This document shows positions 1 to 8,720 of a stretch of 64,000 nucleotides of DNA, one piece after another; positions within the stretch are counted from its first letter, which is position 1, and every line of letters begins with the position of its first letter. Source of the DNA: an uncultured Thalassotalea sp. (GTDB lineage: Bacteria; Pseudomonadota; Gammaproteobacteria; Enterobacterales; Alteromonadaceae). Below the pieces are notes generated by a model that made no database searches, was not told the DNA's origin, and was given only the letters and a program-made list of their open reading frames with translations. Made by a program: the position numbers and the translations under genes. The stretch lies in contig CANLNK010000001.1 in assembly GCA_947492575.1 (NCBI GenBank), forward strand, positions 868,001 to 932,000, read 5' to 3'.

Positions 1-240
1 GTTGATGAAAGCTACAAAGTAACTTCACACCTATTTATGGCGTGGGGTTATGTAGGCGGTCGATACGGCAAGCCTACACCAACGGCTGAAATCTACTTAG
101 AAAAAGCAAAAATTGAGTTAGATAAAGGTGTTGGCAAAGTGAATGAGTTTATTGAGAAGGATCTTGCAGAGTTTAAGACTGCATTTGAAAACTCAGGCTT
201 GAGCTTATTGTCTTCGCCAAAACCTATCGCGCTGAACTAG
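1..240 (+). CDS. C-terminal end of a large protein (partial), possible paralogue of the next gene
   Basis: The reading frame is open from base 1 to a TAA at 238-240, so only the last 79 residues of a gene starting left of the window are visible. The tail is a lysine- and glutamate-rich helical segment (around AEIYLEKAKIELDKGV) followed by a stretch ending in SPKPIALN. Large secreted Asp-box/VPS10-like proteins, such as the next gene, also end in a helical segment followed by a short proline-containing tail. I infer a tandem paralogue, but the visible part has no propeller motif. A hairpin 19 bases after the stop probably ends its transcript. Confidence 0.6.
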   Translation, partial: VDESYKVTSHLFMAWGYVGGRYGKPTPTAEIYLEKAKIELDKGVGKVNEFIEKDLAEFKTAFENSGLSLLSSPKPIALN

Positions 241-258
241 TTTAGGTAGAAGTAATTC

Positions 259-285
259 CGGGCTAACACATTGTTAGCCCGTTTA
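259..285 (+). terminator. Probable intrinsic terminator of the upstream partial gene
   Basis: A 9-bp perfect stem (CGGGCTAAC at 259-267 with GTTAGCCCG at 273-281, loop of 5) is followed by a short T-rich stretch. It lies just after the stop codon at 240. The T run is weak. The rest of 286-550 holds only the promoter/leader of the next gene and a 10-bp direct repeat (337-346 and 351-360). Confidence 0.6.
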
Positions 286-550
286 CATTTCTTCTTTCAC
301 TTCTTAGCCAATGCCAAGAAAGCAATGTTAGTAAACCAGTGTTAAGTAAGCAGTGTTAAGACATCAGCGCTTGGTTATCTGTACTTGGTTATAGGTGTGT
401 AGAGATAAACAGTTAAATTCCAAGCATGGCCTATACGTGGCCAACAAGTGAATGTGAAAGCGGGTATGAAAGTTAAAATTTGCACGGTGAAGCTATAAAC
501 AGCAACACCATACGATAATAATTTCAGGAAAATAATCATAGGAATTCAAA

Positions 551-3500
551 ATGAAATTGTTCCCTTCCTTACTTGCTGCAACCATTGCGCTGTCGTTTAA
601 CGGCGCAGCAATCGCAGCTAAAGGTGATAAAAAAGCTGTAGACGCCTCAATCTATAGCGGTATCAAACTTCGCAACATGGGACCGGCAGTAACTGGTGGC
701 CGTGTTAGTGATTTCGCGTTTAACCCAAACAACCCAGCACAATACTACGTTGCAACTGCCTCGGGTGGTATGTGGAAAACCGACAACGCAGGTGTGACAT
801 GGCAGGCCATTGCTGACTCAATGCCTAGCTACTCATATGGTGACGTTACCATGGATCCAAATAACACGAACGTGATTTGGGCTGGTACAGGTGAGAATAA
901 TTCACAACGTTCGGTGGCTTATGGTGACGGTGTTTACAAGTCAGTTGATGGCGGTAAAAGCTGGAACAACGTTGGTTTAAAAAACTCAGAGCACATTGGT
1001 GAGATCTTAATTGACCCACGTAATTCAGATGTAGTTTATGTAGCATCGCAAGGCCCACTATGGAGCAAAGGTGGTGACCGCGGTTTGTTCAAAACAACAG
1101 ATGGCGGCAAAACGTGGGAAAATGTTTTAGAAATTAGCGAGCATACAGGTGTAAGCGATATCGCATTTGATCCACAAAACCCTGATGTTATTTATGCAAC
1201 GTCTTATCAACGCCGTCGTCACGTGTGGACTCTTATTAATGGCGGTCCAGAATCAACGATTTATAAGTCAACGGATGCAGGTAAGACGTGGAACAAGATT
1301 AACAAAGGTTTACCAAGTGTTGATTTAGGTCGAATCGGCATTGATGTAGCACCGAGTAACGGCAACATTATTTATGCGATTGTTGAAGCGGCAGAAGGTA
1401 AGTCAGGTTTCTATCGTTCAACTGATGGTGGCGCTAGCTGGCATAAGCAAAGTAGCTATGTTTCAGGTAGTCCACAGTACTACCAAGAAATTGTTGTCGA
1501 CCCTGTAAATCCTCATCGCGTTTACTCGCTTGATACCTATTTAATGGTGTCTGAAGATGGTGGTAAGAATTTCACACGTGCAGGTGAAGCTCACAAGCAC
1601 GTTGATAATCATGCGCTTTGGATTGACCCGAACAATACAAATCACCTAATTATAGGTAGCGATGGTGGTGTTTACGAGTCATGGGATCGCGCGAAGAATT
1701 GGACATTTAAAGATAACATGCCACTTACACAGTTCTACAAAGTAACAGTGGACAATGACTACCCGTTCTACAACGTATTTGGTGGTACACAGGATAATGC
1801 TTCATTAGGCGCGCCACATCGCACAACTACGAACTCAGGTATTCAGAATAGCGATTGGTTGTTCACTCAATTCGGTGATGGTTTTAAAACGGTTATCGAT
1901 CCAAAAGATCCAAACATCATTTACTCGCAATACCAATATGGCGGCTTAGCTCGCTATGACAAACAATCTGGCGAGCGTGTACAAATGCAACCTGTATCTC
2001 CAGATCCTAAAGTAGCGCAACGTTTTAACTGGAACTCTCCATTATTAATTAGCCCTCACAACAATGAGCGCATTTACTACGGCTCACAGACGTTGTTCCA
2101 ATCTGACAACCGCGGTGACGAGTGGAAGGCGATTTCAGGCGACTTATCTCGCAACGTTGACCGCAACAAATTAGAAGTGATGGATACCGTTTGGAGTGTT
2201 GACTCGGTTGCGAAAAATACCTCTACATCGTTCTATGGTTCACTTATCGCTTTAACTGAATCTCCACTGCAAGAAGGCTTGTTGTATACGGGTAGTGATG
2301 ATGGTGTTATGCACGCAACTAAGAATGGTGGTGCTGAGTGGTCGAAGTTAAAGTGGCCATCGAAGGTACCAGATAATTCTTATGTTGCTGACATGGAAGC
2401 GTCATTGTTTGACAAGAACACTGTTTTTGCGGTTTTCGACAACCACAAAAAAGGTGACTTCAAGCCTTACGTTTATCGCAGTGACAATAACGGTAAGAGC
2501 TGGAAAAACATTACCGGTGATTTACCTGTTCGCGGTTCAAGCTATGCGATCGCACAAGATCACGTTAACAAAGACCTATTATTCTTAGGTACCGAGTTCG
2601 GTGTGTTCTTTACCCAAAACGGCGGTAAAAACTGGATTCAGTTAAAGTCTGGCTTACCAACTATCGCAGTCCGCGATGTTGTTATTCAACAACGTGAGAG
2701 CGATTTAGCGTTAGCAACCTTCGGTCGTGGTTTCTACATCTTAGATGATTACTCACCACTTCGTGAAAATGCGACAGATGTTAAAAAGCAAGACGCGACA
2801 TTATTCCCTGTACGACGTGCATTCCAATTCATCGAGCATGACCCATTAGGTCTGCCTGGTAAGGCGATGCGTGGTGCTGACTTCTACTTTGCTGATAACC
2901 CTGAGTACGGCGCAACATTTAGCTACTATGTGAATGAAGATTTCAAATCATTGAAGTCTCAACGTAAAGCTAAAGAAGCTGAACTAAGAAAAGAAGGCGA
3001 GCCAGTTAACTACCCAACATGGGAAGCGCTAAAAGAAGAAGACTTTGAACAAACACCAACGTTAGTCTTTACCGTTCGTGATGATGAAGGCAACTTAGTT
3101 CGCCGCATCAAAGCACCAGCACGTAAAGGTTTTAATCGTATCAACTGGGACTTACGTTACCCTGGCTTTGATCCTATCAGTGCAAGTGGTGATAACGACT
3201 CAGGTTGGTTAGTGGTACCAGGTAAGTACTCAGTATCCTTCTCGAAAGTGGTTGACGGTGTTGAAACAGCATACGATCAAAGCCAGACGTTTGAAGTGGT
3301 GCCGATTGACAACCGTACTTTTGCGAGCACAGATCGTAAAGCAGACTTAGCGTTCGATATGAAAGCAGGTCGTTTGTACAAAGCAATTTCAGGTGCCCGT
3401 AAGTACTTGGGCGAGCTAGATAGCCGTATTAAGCACATCGAAGCTGCAGTGCCAGAAACGCTTGGATTAGACCAATCAACATTAGCGATTGTTCATCAGA

Positions 3501-3802
3501 TGAAACGCGATCTAAAAGAGATCAAACTTGATCTAAATGGCAACTCTGTTGTTGCTAAACGTTCAGAGCCAACAGCGACCTCTGTAAACGGCTACATTGG
3601 CTACTTACTATGGAGTCGTAGTGAAAGTACAAGCCCAGTATCACAACAGCAGAAGCTGCGCTTTAAGCGTGCAAGTGAAGGTTACGCTGACGCATACCAA
3701 CGCATTGTACAGCTTGCTGAGTCGGTGAAGCTAACAGAAGAGGCCATTGCGAAAGCAGGTGGTAACTGGTTACCTGGTACGTTACCAGCGTCAGGTCTGT
3801 AA
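551..3802 (+). CDS. Secreted Asp-box (BNR) beta-propeller protein, VPS10/sortilin-like glycosyl-hydrolase superfamily
   Basis: A 1083-residue exported protein. Residues 1-22 form a Sec signal peptide (hydrophobic core, then AAIAAK). At least ten Asp-box-like motifs of the S/T-x-D-x-G-x-T-W type are spread over roughly residues 75-720 (for example SVDGGKSW, TTDGGKTW, STDAGKTW, STDGGASW, SDNNGKSW, TQNGGKNW). This pattern marks sialidase/sortilin-type propellers. The C-terminal third (about 780-1083) has a beta-sandwich-like stretch and then a helical tail. Family members are often annotated as glycosyl hydrolases, but I see no proven catalytic site, so substrate and activity are unknown. The start is supported by AGGA seven bases before the ATG. 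A strong terminator follows. Confidence 0.85.
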   Translation: MKLFPSLLAATIALSFNGAAIAAKGDKKAVDASIYSGIKLRNMGPAVTGGRVSDFAFNPNNPAQYYVATASGGMWKTDNAGVTWQAIADSMPSYSYGDVTMDPNNTNVIWAGTGENNSQRSVAYGDGVYKSVDGGKSWNNVGLKNSEHIGEILIDPRNSDVVYVASQGPLWSKGGDRGLFKTTDGGKTWENVLEISEHTGVSDIAFDPQNPDVIYATSYQRRRHVWTLINGGPESTIYKSTDAGKTWNKINKGLPSVDLGRIGIDVAPSNGNIIYAIVEAAEGKSGFYRSTDGGASWHKQSSYVSGSPQYYQEIVVDPVNPHRVYSLDTYLMVSEDGGKNFTRAGEAHKHVDNHALWIDPNNTNHLIIGSDGGVYESWDRAKNWTFKDNMPLTQFYKVTVDNDYPFYNVFGGTQDNASLGAPHRTTTNSGIQNSDWLFTQFGDGFKTVIDPKDPNIIYSQYQYGGLARYDKQSGERVQMQPVSPDPKVAQRFNWNSPLLISPHNNERIYYGSQTLFQSDNRGDEWKAISGDLSRNVDRNKLEVMDTVWSVDSVAKNTSTSFYGSLIALTESPLQEGLLYTGSDDGVMHATKNGGAEWSKLKWPSKVPDNSYVADMEASLFDKNTVFAVFDNHKKGDFKPYVYRSDNNGKSWKNITGDLPVRGSSYAIAQDHVNKDLLFLGTEFGVFFTQNGGKNWIQLKSGLPTIAVRDVVIQQRESDLALATFGRGFYILDDYSPLRENATDVKKQDATLFPVRRAFQFIEHDPLGLPGKAMRGADFYFADNPEYGATFSYYVNEDFKSLKSQRKAKEAELRKEGEPVNYPTWEALKEEDFEQTPTLVFTVRDDEGNLVRRIKAPARKGFNRINWDLRYPGFDPISASGDNDSGWLVVPGKYSVSFSKVVDGVETAYDQSQTFEVVPIDNRTFASTDRKADLAFDMKAGRLYKAISGARKYLGELDSRIKHIEAAVPETLGLDQSTLAIVHQMKRDLKEIKLDLNGNSVVAKRSEPTATSVNGYIGYLLWSRSESTSPVSQQQKLRFKRASEGYADAYQRIVQLAESVKLTEEAIAKAGGNWLPGTLPASGL

Positions 3803-3822
3803 TAAGCGAATAGCTAGAAAAG

Positions 3823-3848
3823 AAAAAAGCGCCGAAAGGCGCTTTTTT
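3823..3848 (+). terminator. Intrinsic terminator between convergent genes
   Basis: A-run plus GCGCC, a GAAA tetraloop, then GGCGC and a T-run. The stem is 11 bp including the A/T pairs. Because it is flanked by A and T runs it can work in both directions, serving the propeller gene and the opposing small gene. Confidence 0.9.
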
Positions 3849-3886
3849 ATTGGCTTCTGTTATCAAAGCTGAGTATGGTTGGGAGG

Positions 3887-4174
3887 TTACTCTGCTTCAA
3901 CAACAGTATTTGCAGCGAGCTTTTCTTGCACATTTTCAGTGGCTAGTAATACTGTGTCATGTGCGTTGAATTTAATTGAGTTTAAACCAGACATGTCATT
4001 CACATTTGTCATTGCTTGGTTTAGTTGCATAGTTAAGTAGTCGTTAGCAACAGTTTGTAAGCTTTGCGTTTCAACGGGTGTTGCTTTGTTCGCGTTGACA
4101 GGAGTCTTTGCCGCCGCGCTTTGGCTGATTACAACTAATGCAGAAGTTAAAATAGCGATAGTTAAGTTTTTCAT
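3887..4174 (-). CDS. Small exported protein of unknown function
   Basis: Encodes 95 residues from the preferred ATG at 4174. An in-frame ATG at 4198 would add eight residues, but the inner ATG has AAAGG seven bases upstream, and a signal peptide (MKNLTIAILTSALVVISQSAAAK) begins exactly there. The mature part of about 70 residues is rich in Asn, Gln, Thr and Ala, has no cysteine and shows no motif I recognise. It stands alone, convergent with the propeller gene. Probably periplasmic; function unknown. Confidence 0.65.
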   Translation of the reverse strand: MKNLTIAILTSALVVISQSAAAKTPVNANKATPVETQSLQTVANDYLTMQLNQAMTNVNDMSGLNSIKFNAHDTVLLATENVQEKLAANTVVEAE

Positions 4175-4468
4175 CGTGGTACCTTTAATACGTTTCATAC
4201 GTCAATATTCCTTATAGATGCTAAAGGACCTATCTCCATCGCGGCTGACTGCTGGTTGGGGGAGTACAGTCAGATATAACTTGTTAATTCAAGACTTAGA
4301 GATGTTGTCCTTCATCTACGGTGTGAATTCTACGGCAGCTGGTGAAAAAATAACACTGACATAAATTCACCTTATTCATTAGAAAAACTAATGAAAGTTT
4401 TTGCTGTCGTTTCATTTGTTTGTCATAATCATCTGTAGATAAATTACTCCCTAATAAATGGAACGAAC

Positions 4469-5389
4469 TTGGCATCACGTTTACCCCCACTTAACGCACT
4501 TCGCGCCTTTGAAGCTGCAGCTAGGCATTTAAGTTTTACTCGTGCGGCTGAAGAGCTATTTGTTACGCAGGCAGCGATAAGTCACCAAATTAAATCGCTT
4601 GAAGAGCATTTGGGTATTAAGCTCTTTATGCGTAAGAATAGGGCGTTGTTACTTACCGAAGAAGGGCAGGCGTATTATCTTGATATAAAAGATATTTTTA
4701 CTGCATTACATGAAGCAACAGAGAAACTTTTAGCACGAGGTGCTAAAGGTGCCATTACGGTAAGTTTGCAGCCAAGCTTTGCTATTCAGTGGCTTGTCCC
4801 TCGACTGAATGCTTTTAACATTTTACATCCTGATATAGACGTTAGGATCAAGGCTGTTGATCAGCCAGATAACTCACTGACAGAAGATGTTGATGTTGCG
4901 ATTTATTATGGCCGTGGACGTTGGACTAACGTATTAGCAGAAAAGCTCCATACTGAGTATTTGATTCCGGTGTGTTCCCCTATGTTAATTAATGGTAACA
5001 AGCCGCTGTATAGCCCTAATGATTTGTCGAATCATACCTTATTACACGACACATCTAGGCGAGATTGGAAACGTTGGTTTAAAGATGCAGGCGTAAAAGG
5101 GGTCAATGTTAATCATGGTCCAATCTTTAGTCACTCTTCTATGGTGTTACAGGCAGCCATTCATGGTCAGGGAGTGGCGTTAGCCCACAGCGTATTGGCG
5201 AAGCCAGATATTGATGCAGGCCGTTTAGTTTGTCCATTTAGCGAAGTACTCGTGAGTAAGAATGCGTATTACATCGTTTGTCGAGAACCACAAGCAGATG
5301 TAGGTAAAATTGCAGCATTTAGAGAGTGGGTACTAGATACTGTAAGTAATGAACAAGAAACCATAGAAGACGGACAAATAATCGAATGA
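4469..5389 (+). CDS. gcvA: LysR-type regulator GcvA (glycine cleavage system regulator)
   Basis: A 306-residue LysR protein. The N-terminal winged helix-turn-helix (residues about 6-65, RLPPLNALRAFEAAARHLSF, then TRAAEELFVTQAAISHQIKSL) is close to E. coli GcvA along its length, including the effector domain (VDVAIYYGRGRW, HTLLHDTSRRDW, FSHSSMVLQAAIHGQGVALA). GcvA activates or represses the glycine cleavage operon in response to glycine and purines. The start is a TTG preceded by GGAACG. The stop overlaps the next gene (ATGA). In E. coli gcvA is likewise followed by ygdD and rlmM, which supports the assignment. Confidence 0.95.
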   Translation: MASRLPPLNALRAFEAAARHLSFTRAAEELFVTQAAISHQIKSLEEHLGIKLFMRKNRALLLTEEGQAYYLDIKDIFTALHEATEKLLARGAKGAITVSLQPSFAIQWLVPRLNAFNILHPDIDVRIKAVDQPDNSLTEDVDVAIYYGRGRWTNVLAEKLHTEYLIPVCSPMLINGNKPLYSPNDLSNHTLLHDTSRRDWKRWFKDAGVKGVNVNHGPIFSHSSMVLQAAIHGQGVALAHSVLAKPDIDAGRLVCPFSEVLVSKNAYYIVCREPQADVGKIAAFREWVLDTVSNEQETIEDGQIIE

Positions 5390-6060
5390 CCAACACTTTA
5401 ACTTCATCTATCGTGCAACACGCAGATAACGCCAAGGCCATGGTGGTTTTAGCGCATGGTGCTGGCGCCGATAAGTCACATGCTTTTATGACGAAAATTG
5501 CTGATGGCTTAGTGGCTAATAGTATCTCGGTTTGTCGATTTAATTTCCCTTACATGGACAAACGTAACGACGATGGCAAAAAACGGCCACCGGATCGTAT
5601 GCCAAAGTTATTGCCATGCTTAGCAGAGCAAATTAATGCGCTTGATACAGACCTACCCTTATTTATCGGTGGTAAATCGATGGGTAGCCGTGTCGGTGCG
5701 ATCCTAACGAGCAATGAAGCGGTCGAGCAGGGACTCCCTGAAGACATAACATTAACGAAAGTTATTAAAGGGACGTTTTGTTTAGGGTATCCATTTCATG
5801 CAATTGGTAAGGCAGACAAGGTTAGGCTTTCACCGGTAACGAATCGCTCAAGTGATTTACTTATTGTACAGGGAGACCGTGACAAGTTAGGTGACAAGAA
5901 TGAAATCAGTGGATACAGCTTACCGAAACACGCGATAGTGAAGTACTTGGCTGACGGCGATCATGATTTAAAACCACGGGTTAAGTCTGGTTTTACTCAT
6001 GAGCAACATATCGCCGCGGCAATTGATCATATCGTTGAATATATCGATCAAAGGCGATAA
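5386..6060 (+). CDS. KANL3/Tex30-like alpha/beta hydrolase
   Basis: A 224-residue cytoplasmic alpha/beta hydrolase of the KANL3/Tex30 (dienelactone-hydrolase-like) family. Visible features are an oxyanion-region LAHGAGAD (residues 22-29), a nucleophile elbow GGKSMGS with Ser98, an acid-bearing strand ending QGDRDKLG, and a late His in DGDHDLK. The substrate is unknown. It overlaps gcvA by four bases and ends exactly where ygdD begins, so it is co-translated in the gcvA operon. In E. coli no such gene lies between gcvA and ygdD, so this is an insertion relative to that order. Confidence 0.8.
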   Translation: MTNTLTSSIVQHADNAKAMVVLAHGAGADKSHAFMTKIADGLVANSISVCRFNFPYMDKRNDDGKKRPPDRMPKLLPCLAEQINALDTDLPLFIGGKSMGSRVGAILTSNEAVEQGLPEDITLTKVIKGTFCLGYPFHAIGKADKVRLSPVTNRSSDLLIVQGDRDKLGDKNEISGYSLPKHAIVKYLADGDHDLKPRVKSGFTHEQHIAAAIDHIVEYIDQRR

Positions 6061-6441
6061 GTGATGCAGCTATTCATTTCACGGTTTTTACCAGTATTTA
6101 TTGGTGTTAGTGGTAGTTTTTGCGTATTATTCGGCGCCTGGCTTGCCCATGCCGGTAAAACATTATCGCCTGACGTGATGAGCTCGGTGAACTATGCTCA
6201 TCAATATCAATTTATTCACACATTGGCGCTACTCGCCGTCACCGTTTGGTTAGCGCATACGACGCGAAAACTGCTTGTTGTCGCTGCTATTTTGTTTGTG
6301 ATAGGCATTTTGTTTTTTAGCGGCACTATTTATTTAAAAACGTTATTAGGTGTGACTGCGTTTAGTAAGTTAACACCCATTGGCGGGATGACTTTAGCAC
6401 TGGCTTGGTTATTACTCGCTTTTACAGGTATTAAAAAATGA
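6061..6441 (+). CDS. ygdD: DUF423 inner-membrane protein (YgdD family)
   Basis: A small membrane protein (126 residues) with about four hydrophobic helices: residues 8-28, 45-62, 68-88 and 98-122. It includes the conserved GAWLAHAG-like segment and a C-terminal GGMTLALAWLLLAF typical of the DUF423/YgdD family. The function is not established. The start is either the GTG at 6061 or the ATG at 6064; AAGG lies six to nine bases upstream. It follows the hydrolase with no gap and overlaps rlmM by four bases, the same order as in E. coli. Confidence 0.85.
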   Translation: MMQLFISRFLPVFIGVSGSFCVLFGAWLAHAGKTLSPDVMSSVNYAHQYQFIHTLALLAVTVWLAHTTRKLLVVAAILFVIGILFFSGTIYLKTLLGVTAFSKLTPIGGMTLALAWLLLAFTGIKK

Positions 6442-7529
6442 AAACTTCGATAGTTTTGTATTGCCGCCCTGGCTTTGAAAAAGAGTGTGGCGCAGAAATT
6501 CAAGAAAAAGCCGCATGGAATGAAATATATGGCTACCTTGAAATTGTAAAAAAGCAGGGATTGGTCTTTTTTCATTTACACAATGCTGAAGACGGCGAAA
6601 CACTAGTAGAAAAACTACCATTGAGACGCCTTATTTTTGCCCGTCAGTGGTTTGTGACTTTAACTGAAAAAATCGAGTTGCCTGACTACAATCGCGTAGA
6701 GGCTATTTGCGAAGCGCTCGGTACCGATTGGCAATACGCTGATTTGCGCATGGAAACGCCTGACACCAACGATGGTAAGGCACTGACCAAGTTCTGCAGA
6801 AAACTAGCTGTGCCATTAAGACAAGCGCTACGTAAAAACAAAGTGCTGACAGAAAAGGGTGATGATGAAGGCGCAGTGCTGCACGCGCTGTTTTTCTCAG
6901 GTAATGAAGTAATCTTTGGTTACTCGCTAGGTACGAATACCTCGCCACACGTGATGGGCATTCCACGATTGAAGTTTCCTTCACAAGCGCCAAGTCGTTC
7001 AACTTTAAAACTCGACGAAGCGTTTCTGCACTTTATTCCTAAGAAAGACTGGGATTCACGCTTAACATCAGGCCTTAATGCTGTGGATTTAGGCGCAGCG
7101 CCGGGTGGTTGGACTTATCAATTAGTACGTCGCGGTATGATGGTATCTTCGGTAGACAATGGTCCAATGGCAGAGTCATTAATGGAAACAGGGCAAGTAA
7201 AGCATTTCCAAATTGACGGCTTTAAGTTTAAACCAGCCAAGCAAAATGTATATTGGTTGGTTTGTGACATGGTAGAAAAGCCGCATCGCGTTGCATACCT
7301 GATGACAGAATGGTTGTTACACGGATACTGTAAAGAAGCCATGTTCAATTTGAAGCTTCCAATGAAAGGTCGTTACCAGCAAGTGCAAAAAGATCTTCAA
7401 ATGATCAAAGACAGATTTGCTGAGCATGATGTGAAATACGAAATGTACGCAAAACATCTGTATTACGACCGTGAAGAAATTACGGTACATGCACGCTTAC
7501 TCTCAGCACCTCCGTTAGCGAGATCGTAG
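6438..7529 (+). CDS. rlmM: 23S rRNA 2'-O-ribose methyltransferase RlmM (C2498)
   Basis: A 363-residue SAM-dependent methyltransferase that modifies C2498 of 23S rRNA. It has an N-terminal THUMP-like region (about 1-165) and a Rossmann methyltransferase domain with the SAM loop VDLGAAPGGWTYQLV (residues 216-230). The segment FNLKLPMK carries the lysine expected of the K-D-K-E 2'-O-methyltransferase tetrad. Length and motifs match E. coli RlmM (YgdE). It is the last gene of the coupled gcvA operon and is followed by a hairpin terminator. Confidence 0.95.
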   Translation: MKTSIVLYCRPGFEKECGAEIQEKAAWNEIYGYLEIVKKQGLVFFHLHNAEDGETLVEKLPLRRLIFARQWFVTLTEKIELPDYNRVEAICEALGTDWQYADLRMETPDTNDGKALTKFCRKLAVPLRQALRKNKVLTEKGDDEGAVLHALFFSGNEVIFGYSLGTNTSPHVMGIPRLKFPSQAPSRSTLKLDEAFLHFIPKKDWDSRLTSGLNAVDLGAAPGGWTYQLVRRGMMVSSVDNGPMAESLMETGQVKHFQIDGFKFKPAKQNVYWLVCDMVEKPHRVAYLMTEWLLHGYCKEAMFNLKLPMKGRYQQVQKDLQMIKDRFAEHDVKYEMYAKHLYYDREEITVHARLLSAPPLARS

Positions 7530-7578
7530 CAAGCTTGTAAATTAATAACTGCTAAAAAGCTATGGTACATCTATAGGA

Positions 7579-7606
7579 TAAGGACTCTTCGGAGTCCTTA
7601 TTTTTT
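7579..7606 (+). terminator. Intrinsic terminator after rlmM
   Basis: TAAGGACTC (7579-7587), loop TTCG, GAGTCCTTA (7592-7600), then a run of T. The stem is 9 bp with a stable UUCG loop. It closes the gcvA-rlmM operon. Confidence 0.9.
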
Positions 7607-8131
7607 GCCTCGAAAAATTCTTACCTTTTTCTATATTTATTTTGCCCCTCTAGGGTGCTTGCTTTGCCACCGGGTTGTTCGGAATAACAGCTGTGACTGC
7701 GGCAACTTTGTTCGCCCTCTTTCATGTCACTGTTTGTTTTTGAAACATCAATTGCTGAATATCTCTCCAGCGTAACTGTTGCTTAATCAATCGTTTAGCT
7801 TGTTTTATCAGTTAAATGATGGCGATTCCAACGATTTCAGCTTACTTAATATTTAGGCGTCCGGGGAGCTAAAATAAAAAGTAATCAATTTAGCCGAAGT
7901 GTTGAACTATAAGGGATTATCTAAGCAAGATAGCTGCAATTCGGAGCCATTAACATGAAATTAAACTCATATTTACGAGCAGTTTTCATCCGAGCAAGGT
8001 ATACTCTATAGCTTTTGTAAATACGCGTTCATTCAAATTTGAAATAGAAAATTCCTATAGTCGAATACTCTGTGAGTTTAACGGCATTAAAAGGTGGCGC
8101 GGACCAGCGAATAGCTAAAGTAGTAAGTTAA
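7607..8131. other. 525-bp intergenic region without a recognised gene
   Basis: No long reading frame and no clear RNA motif is visible. An 18-codon ORF at 7955-8011 has GGAG eight bases upstream but no recognisable product. The 3' part must hold the promoter and leader of the PAS gene. I see no cyclic-di-GMP riboswitch core and no tRNA. Confidence 0.4.
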
Positions 8132-8545
8132 ATGTTAGAGCAAACCCTCCGTATAATTGACGATCAAATTGATCATCACCCTAGTAGAGAGTCTCTTGTT
8201 AAGTGGTTCTCAGAAGAATTTAGTCTGTCGTCTCTTGGTGTCTTTTTAAAAGATCACGAAGAGAATTACATTTTTGTAAATAAGGCATTTGAAGCGTACG
8301 TAGGTATTCCTGCTGACGATGTTCTTGGTAAAAGTGATTTTGACTTTATGCGTTTGGATGATGCAAGAAGATGTGCGGAAAGTGATATCTTAGCGGTAGA
8401 AAAAATGGGTGAACTTTACGAGTCATCTGAATTAGAAAAAGACGCCGATGGAAAGGTCGTTGCTAGTATCACAGTATATAAAAAGGCATTTGTTACATCA
8501 TTTGGCAATGTACTGTTTGGCATTTTTAAACGAGATGAAGAATAG
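8132..8545 (+). CDS. Stand-alone PAS-domain protein
   Basis: A 137-residue soluble protein consisting almost entirely of one PAS domain (about residues 28-133). The segments LGVFLKDHEENYIFVNKAFEAYVGI, split at the linker, and DDVLGKSDFDFM are typical of PAS_4-type sensor modules; the end FGNVLFGIFKRDEE completes the sheet. No output domain (kinase, GGDEF, HTH) is fused. It may act by protein contact or be a sensory fragment used in trans. It has its own long upstream region and a strong terminator after it. Ligand and partner are unknown. Confidence 0.8.
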   Translation: MLEQTLRIIDDQIDHHPSRESLVKWFSEEFSLSSLGVFLKDHEENYIFVNKAFEAYVGIPADDVLGKSDFDFMRLDDARRCAESDILAVEKMGELYESSELEKDADGKVVASITVYKKAFVTSFGNVLFGIFKRDEE

Positions 8546-8616
8546 CTGAGCAAATGATGTGCTAGCTGTTCAGCTTGTATCACTTAATCAATCATTTTGA
8601 GTTGTACGTAGATAAT

Positions 8617-8646
8617 AAAAAAACCGGCTCATGAGCCGGTTTTTTT
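8617..8646 (+). terminator. Bidirectional terminator between the PAS gene and icd
   Basis: A perfect palindrome CCGGCTCATGAGCCGG (8624-8639) is flanked by an A-run and a T-run. It serves the PAS gene on the plus strand and the isocitrate dehydrogenase gene on the minus strand. Confidence 0.9.
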
Positions 8647-8720
8647 ACGTCTTAAATCTTTGTATGTGTTTTCAATCGTTACTATGGAAAATAACTATCG
8701 AAACACAAATTGAATTGAGC

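Noticed and set aside
337-360. Pair of 10-bp direct repeats CAGTGTTAAG
   Set aside because: Only two copies, 14 bases apart, no spacer pattern; not CRISPR and not clearly an operator.
4199-4468. Possible gcvB small RNA upstream of gcvA
   Set aside because: In E. coli gcvB lies here, but I see no GU-rich seed region and no terminator on the minus strand, only a 7-bp stem at 4245-4273.
6703-7002. 99-codon antisense ORF inside rlmM
   Set aside because: Lies wholly within rlmM; no supporting ribosome site.
7955-8011. 18-codon ORF with GGAG upstream
   Set aside because: Too short, no family, and no leader-peptide features such as repeated codons.
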